Below are positions 7,115 through 11,695 of a stretch of DNA of 11,695 nucleotides, in pieces. How positions within the stretch are numbered: the stretch's first letter is position 1; each line of letters begins with the position of its first letter. The notes beneath the pieces are model-generated. The model was not told the DNA's origin. It made no database searches and saw only the letters and a list, made by a program, of their open reading frames with translations. Both the position numbers and the translations under genes were made by a program. The stretch is from an uncultured Faecalibacterium sp. Its GTDB lineage: Bacteria; Bacillota; Clostridia; Oscillospirales; Ruminococcaceae. Location of the stretch: NCBI GenBank assembly GCA_937915335.1, contig CALDLZ010000256.1, positions 1 through 11,695 of the forward strand, written 5' to 3'.

Positions 7115-8068
7115 ATGACGACACCCCAAATCATTGCACACCGCGGTGCATCCTACATGGCCCCCGAGAACACGCTGATCGCTTTCCGCAAGGCGATGGA
7201 GATCGGTGCGGACGGCGTGGAGATGGATGTGCAGAAAACCTATGACAACGAGCTTGTCATCCACCACGACTATATGGTGGACATGCACACCGACATTTCC
7301 GGCCAGATCTACGACCTGACCATGGGCGAGCTGAAAAGCCTGGACTTCGGCAGCTGGAAGGATGCCATCTATGCAGGCGAGAAGATCGCCACCCTGCAGG
7401 AAGCTCTGGAGCTCTGCGCCAGCATGGAGGGCACACAGGTGCAGTTGGAACTGAAAAGCCCCATGGAGGATGACCCGGACTTTGTACCCCGGGTACTGGA
7501 GGCCATCCGTGCCGCCGGGCTCACCGACCGGCTGACCCTCATCTCCTTCCATCACTCCCAACTGCGGCAGGCAAAGCAGCTGATGCCTGAGCTGAAAGTT
7601 GGTGCCTTGACCTATGGTGCCTTCCTCAGCATGGTGCTGCCCCCGCCGGTGATATGGAAGGATCTGGGCCTTGTGAACAGCATGGATGAGCCTTTCAGCG
7701 AGGAAAACTGCATCGATCTGCAAAACAACCTCATCTACCGCACCGTGGCGGATAAGATCTACATGCTGCGGGCCAACTTCCCCGGTGAGACGGTGGCCCA
7801 GGTCATCGGCCATCTGGAGGAGCAGGCCGATGTGGCCACCTATATCCAGAGCCTGGACTTCCCGGTGGACATCGTCAGCTGCGAGTACCACACCGCCTAT
7901 TCCAACCCCGACCTTGTGAACCAGCTCCATGCCATGGGCATTCAGGCCGCGTTCTGGACCGTGGATACCCAGGATGCCGTCCGCTCCCTGCTCCCCCTCG
8001 GCCCCGATTGCATCGTGACCAACCGACCCGATAAGGTCAGGGAATGGGTAGAGGAAGAAAACAGTTGA
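7115..8068 (+). CDS. Glycerophosphodiester phosphodiesterase family protein
   Basis: The 317-aa protein has the GDPD fold markers: IAHRG (7-11) with H9, PENT (17-20), the metal ligands E36 and D38 in GADGVEMDV, H51 in HHD, E112 in LELKS, and the C-terminal FWTVDT...IVTNRPD (280-306). Family members hydrolyse glycerophosphodiesters to glycerol 3-phosphate and an alcohol. No signal peptide is present, so it acts in the cytoplasm. It is about 70 residues longer than typical bacterial enzymes; the extra sequence lies roughly at 173-248, between SFHHSQL and the final strands. AGGAAAGG (7093-7100) is 14 nt before the ATG, rather far, but no better start exists before the conserved motif. It follows the GH1 gene by 32 nt. 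Its stop codon overlaps the -35 box of the folate promoter, and no separate terminator is seen. Confidence 0.88.
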   Translation: MTTPQIIAHRGASYMAPENTLIAFRKAMEIGADGVEMDVQKTYDNELVIHHDYMVDMHTDISGQIYDLTMGELKSLDFGSWKDAIYAGEKIATLQEALELCASMEGTQVQLELKSPMEDDPDFVPRVLEAIRAAGLTDRLTLISFHHSQLRQAKQLMPELKVGALTYGAFLSMVLPPPVIWKDLGLVNSMDEPFSEENCIDLQNNLIYRTVADKIYMLRANFPGETVAQVIGHLEEQADVATYIQSLDFPVDIVSCEYHTAYSNPDLVNQLHAMGIQAAFWTVDTQDAVRSLLPLGPDCIVTNRPDKVREWVEEENS

Positions 8069-8093
8069 ATTCCGTCGGGAAAAAGCATATAAT
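8065..8093 (+). promoter_or_regulatory. Promoter of the riboswitch-folT-folC unit
   Basis: TTGAAT (8065-8070) and a consensus TATAAT (8088-8093) are separated by 17 nt. The -35 box overlaps the stop codon of the preceding gene (TGA at 8066-8068). Transcription should start near 8100, right at the 5' edge of the riboswitch aptamer. Confidence 0.8.
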
Positions 8094-8101
8094 AGCTCTA
8101 T

Positions 8102-8200
8102 CAACAGAGTAAGACCATGCGCGTTAAGTGCCGCATCAACGGGGAGTTGTGCTGCGGACGAAGGTAAGACCCGCGGTGCATGGCCTGCATCCCGCTGCTG
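8102..8200 (+). promoter_or_regulatory. Tetrahydrofolate (THF) riboswitch aptamer
   Basis: The segment matches the THF riboswitch class in order and spacing: GAGTA (8107-8111), GCGTTAAGTG (8121-8130), a GGGGAG loop (8141-8146), ACGAAG (8158-8163), GCGGTG (8173-8178) and TGCATCC (8186-8192). Helices can be drawn: CCATGC 8115-8120 with GCATGG 8178-8183, CCGCA 8131-8135 with TGCGG 8153-8157, and a pseudoknot GGGA 8142-8145 with TCCC 8190-8193. Outer closing pairs involve 8102-8107 and 8195-8200. The class binds reduced folates and, when bound, turns off folate transport or synthesis genes. It sits directly upstream of folT, which is one of its usual targets, and ahead of a terminator. Confidence 0.9.
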
Positions 8201-8259
8201 CATGGACTTGGGTGCAGGCGTGGGCCAGTGCGCCCTGCCTGGATGTGAAACGTTGAATC

Positions 8260-8304
8260 ACGCCCTCCTTTGTGCGGTTTGTCACAGGGGAGGGCGTTTT
8301 GTAT
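8260..8304 (+). terminator. Riboswitch-controlled intrinsic terminator before folT
   Basis: A 15-bp stem with two wobble pairs joins 8260-8274 to 8283-8297 around an 8-nt loop and runs into TTTTGTATT. It lies between the aptamer and folT, so it is the likely expression platform. A competing pairing is available: GGCGTG (8217-8222) with CACGCC (8259-8264) would break the terminator base. It might also stop read-through from the upstream GH1-GDPD unit. Confidence 0.85.
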
Positions 8305-8344
8305 TGCCCGCCCCGCAGTTCCCGAAACGGGGAGGACAATTGAT

Positions 8345-8854
8345 ATGAACCATTCCAGAAATTCCGTCCGTAAGCTCACCGTGCTGGCCCTGCTCATTGC
8401 CATGAGCATCGTGTTTGCCCGGGTGCTGAGCATTTCCACCGGCTTTGTCCGGTTCAATCTGGGCAGTCTGCCTACCCTGCTGGCCGCCGTGCTGTTCGGG
8501 CCGGTGGAGGGCTTTGCCGTGGGTGCCGTGGCCGATATGATCGGCGGCATTCTGTCCGGTTACGCCATCAACCCGCTCATCACGCTGGGGGCAGGTGCCA
8601 TTGGTCTGACGGCCGGCCTTGTCTGGCGCACCCTGCCCAGCCTCCGGCTGGGTCTGCGCACCCAGATCAGCGTGCTGGCCGGCCATACGGTGGGCTCCAT
8701 CATCATCAACTCGCTGGCGCTCCACATCTTTTATAATTATCCGTGGAGCGTGCTGGCTGCCCGCATTCCCAATGCACTGATCCTGGCGGCTGTGAACACC
8801 GTGCTGGTGCGGCTGCTGCTGCAAAACAAAACGATTCGAGGCGTTGCACAATGA
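8345..8854 (+). CDS. folT: ECF transporter S component, folate-specific
   Basis: The 169-aa integral membrane protein has about six hydrophobic segments and the S-component pattern seen in FolT-like proteins: a basic N-terminus, FARVLSISTGFVRFNLGSLPTLLA, then LFGPVEGFAVGAVADMIGGIL (about 50-70), and a late RIPNALILAAVNT helix (140-152). S components bind the vitamin and use a shared energising module (EcfT with two ATPases), which is encoded elsewhere. Folate specificity is inferred from the THF riboswitch upstream and folC downstream as much as from sequence. GGGGAGG (8329-8335) is 9 nt before the ATG; an in-frame ATG at 8270 would lie inside the terminator stem and is rejected. The last codon and stop overlap the folC start as ATGA, which indicates translational coupling. 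Confidence 0.88.
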   Translation: MNHSRNSVRKLTVLALLIAMSIVFARVLSISTGFVRFNLGSLPTLLAAVLFGPVEGFAVGAVADMIGGILSGYAINPLITLGAGAIGLTAGLVWRTLPSLRLGLRTQISVLAGHTVGSIIINSLALHIFYNYPWSVLAARIPNALILAAVNTVLVRLLLQNKTIRGVAQ

Positions 8855-10116
8855 ACTATGAGGAAGCGCTGCGATACATTCACGCTGTCCAGTGGGCCGG
8901 ACACAAGCCGGGGCTGACCCGTACCCGCACCCTGCTGGCCGCACTGGGGAACCCCCACAAGCAGCTGAAATTTGTCCATGTGGCGGGCACCAACGGCAAG
9001 GGCAGCACGGCGGCCATGCTGGCTTCCTGCCTGCGGGCAGCGGGCTATCGGGTGGGCCTGTATACCTCACCCTTCATCAATCGGTTCAACGAGCGCATTC
9101 AGGTCAACGGAGAACAGATCCCCGACGACGAGCTGGTGCGTCTGGTGGAAACGGTAAAGCCTGCCGCCGATGCCATGGTTGACGTGCCCACCGAGTTTGA
9201 GATCATCACGGCGCTGGGGATGCTCTACTTTGCCGAGACAAAGTGTGACATCGTGGTGCTGGAGGTTGGCCTGGGCGGCACGCTGGATTCCACCAACGTC
9301 ATCGACCCACCCGAGTGTGCGGTCATCACGGCGCTGGGCATGGACCATGTCAAGGAGCTGGGGCCCACGCTGGCTGATATCGCTTCGGCCAAAGCCGGCA
9401 TCATCAAACCGGGCAGCCCCGTGGTGAGCTATGGCGGCGTGCCCGAAGCCGACGCTGTCATTGCCCGGGTTGCAAAGGAGCAGCACGCCCCGCTGACTGT
9501 CGTGGATTTCAACAAGCTGACCATCGATGGTGGAGATCTCGATGCCGTCACCTTTGATTTTGACGGCCTGAACGGCATCCGTCTGCCCCTCATCGGCAGC
9601 TACCAGCCCCGGAATGCCGCCACGGCCATTACAGCCTTGCGGGTTCTGCGGGGCCGGGGCTGGAATATCCCGGACAACGCCATCCGTACCGGCTTGGAGC
9701 AGGTGAGCTGGCCCGGCCGGTTCGAGCTGCTGCGGCACGCGCCGGCCTTCCTGCTGGATGGCAGCCACAACGCCCACGGAATGCGGGCCACCGTGCAGAG
9801 CCTGCGCGACCGCTTCCCGGGGCAGAAGTTCGTGTTCCTGCTCAGCATTATGGCTGACAAGGATGTGGACGAGATGCTGGAGCTGCTGCTGCCGCTGGCA
9901 AAACAGTTCGTCACCGTGGCGGCCCATACCCCCCGCGCCATGCCCGCTGAAACGCTGGCCGAGCACATCCGCGTTCGCGGCGGCAAGGCTGAATCTGCCT
10001 CCACCATCGAAGCCGGTGTTGCCCGGGCGGTTACCCTTGCAGGCAGCGGCCCCGTGTGCGCACTGGGTACGCTGTACTTCTCCGGCGAGGTGCGGGAAGC
10101 GTTTCAGAAGCTGTAA
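8851..10116 (+). CDS. folC: Folylpolyglutamate synthase / dihydrofolate synthase
   Basis: FolC adds glutamate to dihydropteroate and/or to folates with ATP, making folates that are retained in the cell. The 421-aa length fits the family. Motifs in order are the P-loop GTNGKGS (46-52), YTSPF (71-75), NERI (80-83), LEVGLGGTLDSTN (137-149), LGMDHV (162-167), AKAGIIKPG (180-188), the WPGRFE turn (287-292) and LDGSHNAHGM (302-311) in the C-terminal domain. The ATG at 8851 overlaps the folT stop; GAGG (8838-8841) lies 9 nt upstream inside folT. Coupling uptake to glutamylation suggests a trap for imported folate, both under THF riboswitch control. Whether it also has dihydrofolate synthase activity cannot be told. 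A strong terminator follows. Confidence 0.93.
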   Translation: MNYEEALRYIHAVQWAGHKPGLTRTRTLLAALGNPHKQLKFVHVAGTNGKGSTAAMLASCLRAAGYRVGLYTSPFINRFNERIQVNGEQIPDDELVRLVETVKPAADAMVDVPTEFEIITALGMLYFAETKCDIVVLEVGLGGTLDSTNVIDPPECAVITALGMDHVKELGPTLADIASAKAGIIKPGSPVVSYGGVPEADAVIARVAKEQHAPLTVVDFNKLTIDGGDLDAVTFDFDGLNGIRLPLIGSYQPRNAATAITALRVLRGRGWNIPDNAIRTGLEQVSWPGRFELLRHAPAFLLDGSHNAHGMRATVQSLRDRFPGQKFVFLLSIMADKDVDEMLELLLPLAKQFVTVAAHTPRAMPAETLAEHIRVRGGKAESASTIEAGVARAVTLAGSGPVCALGTLYFSGEVREAFQKL

Positions 10117-10132
10117 TTTCAAGCAAATTTTT

Positions 10133-10161
10133 AGCCCTGTGTGAAAACACGGGGCTTTTTC
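10133..10161 (+). terminator. Intrinsic terminator of folT-folC
   Basis: A 10-bp stem pairs 10133-10142 with 10147-10156 around a GAAA tetraloop, with one G-T pair, and is followed by a T run (10156-10160). It begins 16 nt after the folC stop. Confidence 0.92.
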
Positions 10162-10173
10162 TATCGAACCCTC

Positions 10174-10202
10174 TTGACAACCCTCGGATAGTGCGCTATC
10201 AT
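10174..10202 (+). promoter_or_regulatory. Promoter of the MarR-ABC unit
   Basis: Consensus TTGACA (10174-10179) and TATCAT (10197-10202) are separated by 17 nt. The start should be near 10209, about 60 nt before the marR-type ATG. An inverted repeat covers the spacer and part of the -10 box. Confidence 0.8.
10187..10200. promoter_or_regulatory. Candidate MarR operator over the -10 box
   Basis: GATAG-TGCG-CTATC is a 5-bp dyad with a 4-nt centre, overlapping the spacer and the first four bases of the -10 element. The ATAG...CTAT form is typical of MarR-family operators, and the position would give direct self-repression. The pairing with the downstream regulator is inferred. Confidence 0.6.
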
Positions 10203-10270
10203 ATTGTACGGCATCAAACAGTTTCACAGGTAACAATCCTGCTCACCAACAATTTAAAGGGTAAACCAAT

Positions 10271-10747
10271 ATGCGAGATGAAACCACCAACCAATCCTGC
10301 TGCCATCCCCCATGGGAGCCGCCGCAGGTCATCCCGGCGCAGATACGCCGGGTGAGCAACCTGATCTTCCGCAAAATCAACCAGTTCCATCGGGAAAACA
10401 ACGTGGACAGCGTGACTCCGATGCACGAATGGATTATGAGCTATCTGTACTGGCACAGGGAGGAACCCGTGTACCAGCGTGATATCGAGCGGGAGTTTTC
10501 CATTACACGTTCTACCGTCACGAACATCCTGCAGCTGATGGAGCGCAAGGGCTACATCGAGCGCCAGAGCGTGCCGCAGGATGCCCGGCTCAAGCGGCTC
10601 ATCCTGACACCGGAGGGAATGCGCATCCACGAAAAGACCATGCTCTCCCTGCATCAGACCGATGAGTTCGTGGCCGGTCTGCTGACGGACGAAGAAAACG
10701 CAGAACTCCTGCGCCTGCTGAACAAGCTGCGCGCGGGTCTGGAATAA
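10271..10747 (+). CDS. MarR-family transcriptional regulator
   Basis: The 158-aa protein has the MarR arrangement: N-terminal dimer helix (about 22-42), a winged helix-turn-helix with YQRDIEREFSITRSTVTNIL (68-87) and LMERKGYIERQ (89-99), the wing with the conserved DARLKRLILTPEG (104-116), and a C-terminal helix pair. MarR proteins usually repress adjacent efflux genes and release DNA on binding a small molecule. AAAGGG lies 9 nt before the ATG. The dyad over its own promoter and an ABC exporter gene 27 nt downstream fit a self-regulated efflux unit. The first 20 residues include CysCysHis (10-12) near prolines, an unusual tail that might bind metal or sense oxidation, but this is speculative. 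The inducer is unknown. Confidence 0.9.
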   Translation: MRDETTNQSCCHPPWEPPQVIPAQIRRVSNLIFRKINQFHRENNVDSVTPMHEWIMSYLYWHREEPVYQRDIEREFSITRSTVTNILQLMERKGYIERQSVPQDARLKRLILTPEGMRIHEKTMLSLHQTDEFVAGLLTDEENAELLRLLNKLRAGLE

Positions 10748-10774
10748 ACAAACAATTCAGGAGGACTACAACAG

Positions 10775-11695
10775 ATGATCAAAAAGCTTGTGTCACATCT
10801 GGGCGAGTACAAGCGCGCCGCGATCCTGACACCGATTTTCTCTGCTCTGGAAGCCATTATGGATGTGCTGCTGCCCACCATCATGGCGGTCATCATTGAC
10901 CAGGGCATTGAAAAGGGCGACATGAACGCCGTCATCAAATACGGTCTGCTCACCTTCCTGGTGGCAGCCGTCGCCCTGCTGCTGGGCGTGCTGGCCGGCA
11001 AGTTTGCCGCCACCGCATCCACCGGCTTTGCAGGCAATCTGCGCGATGCGATGTACGAGAACATCCAGAAGTTCTCGTTTTCCAACATCGACAAATATTC
11101 CACGGCCGGTCTGGTCACCCGTATGACCACCGATGTGACCAACGTGCAGAACGCCTTCCAGATGATCGAGCGCATGTGTGTGCGTGCTCCCGTCCATCTG
11201 ATTTTTGCACTCATCATGGCATCGTCCATCAGCGGTTCGCTGACCATGGTGTTCCTGGTGGCGATCGTGTTCCTGGTGGCAGTTCTGGCCGCTATTATGA
11301 TCCCCACTTTCGGCATTTTCGACCGGGTGTTCAAGAACTACGATAACCTGAACGCCTCCGTACAGGAGAACGTTTCCGCGATCCGCGTGGTCAAGAGCTT
11401 CGTCCGCGAGCACTTTGAGAACGAGAAGTACACCAAGGCCTGCGAGAGCCTGTACAAGCAGTTCGTTCATGCTGAAAACCGCTTGAGCTTCAACAACCCC
11501 GCCATGCTGGTCTCCGTGTATGGCTGCAACATCGCCCTGAGTTGGTTCGGTGCCCACTACGTCCTGAACGGCTCCATCACCACCGGCCAGCTGAACGCCC
11601 TGTTTGGCTACATTATGAACATCCTGATGGCTCTGATGATGTTGAGCATGGCCTTTGTTATGATCTCCATGTCCGCAGCTTCCGCCCACCGTATA
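10775..11695 (+). CDS. ABC exporter subunit, membrane domain (partial, 3' end outside window)
   Basis: An open frame of 307 codons runs from the ATG at 10775 to the window end without a stop. It encodes the six-helix membrane domain of a type IV (MsbA/Sav1866-like) ABC exporter, with helices near 16-42, 55-75, 136-153, 157-178, 243-262 and 272-298. The family motifs NLRDAMYENIQKFSF (88-102), GLVTRMTTDVTNVQ (112-125) and QENVSAIRVVKSFVRE (197-212) are present. The nucleotide-binding domain, expected after about residue 330, is outside the window, so the fused half-transporter form is inferred. AGGAGG (10759-10764) lies 10 nt upstream. MarR-linked exporters of this kind often come as a pair of heterodimeric half-transporters, so a second ABC gene may follow. 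Substrate unknown; multidrug or peptide export is likely. Confidence 0.9.
   Translation, partial: MIKKLVSHLGEYKRAAILTPIFSALEAIMDVLLPTIMAVIIDQGIEKGDMNAVIKYGLLTFLVAAVALLLGVLAGKFAATASTGFAGNLRDAMYENIQKFSFSNIDKYSTAGLVTRMTTDVTNVQNAFQMIERMCVRAPVHLIFALIMASSISGSLTMVFLVAIVFLVAVLAAIMIPTFGIFDRVFKNYDNLNASVQENVSAIRVVKSFVREHFENEKYTKACESLYKQFVHAENRLSFNNPAMLVSVYGCNIALSWFGAHYVLNGSITTGQLNALFGYIMNILMALMMLSMAFVMISMSAASAHRI

Noticed and set aside
8270..8344. Upstream in-frame ATG for folT
   Set aside because: It lies inside the riboswitch terminator hairpin, and a strong ribosome site precedes the ATG at 8345.
8743..8850. Upstream in-frame ATG for folC
   Set aside because: It lies deep in folT in another frame and adds 36 residues unlike FolC; the ATGA overlap start at 8851 fits the family N-terminus.

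Overview
The window looks like chromosomal DNA of a GC-rich gut Firmicute of the Ruminococcaceae/Oscillospiraceae type, most likely Faecalibacterium or a close relative. Three things suggest this: strong consensus Shine-Dalgarno sites with GC-rich codon choice, a tetrahydrofolate riboswitch in front of an ECF folate transporter gene, and a hairpin-rich intergenic repeat of a kind I remember as common in Faecalibacterium. The genus is inferred from memory, not from a search.

Layout. At the left edge (minus strand) is the first part of a very short gene behind its own promoter. Next comes a two-gene minus-strand unit: a BlaI/MecI-family repressor (1215-1637) followed 12 nt later by an AT-rich, membrane-anchored Mrr-type endonuclease-like protein (201-1202). 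The repressor promoter carries a likely operator whose near-exact copy lies 94 bp upstream. Divergent from it is the serine pathway pair serC-serA (1952-4233). Convergent with that pair is purC (4363-5232, minus), the two being separated by back-to-back terminators. The 416-nt gap between purC and the next gene holds a 142-bp element with inverted ends and four hairpins, then divergent promoters.

From 5649 a plus-strand pair encodes a GH1 6-phospho-beta-glucosidase and a glycerophosphodiester phosphodiesterase-like protein. A promoter whose -35 box overlaps the stop codon of the latter starts a folate unit: THF riboswitch aptamer, strong intrinsic terminator, folT (uptake) and folC (glutamylation), with folT and folC overlapping by ATGA. 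After a terminator, a MarR-type regulator with an operator-like dyad over its own -10 box precedes an ABC exporter gene cut by the window end.

How the genes work together: serC-serA make serine, the main one-carbon donor to folate; purC belongs to purine synthesis, which consumes formyl-folate; folT-folC import and retain folate under THF feedback. The thematic link is real biochemistry, but these units are separately transcribed. The most unusual part is the BlaI-type repressor coupled to a membrane nuclease in place of the usual BlaR1/MecR1 sensor protease.
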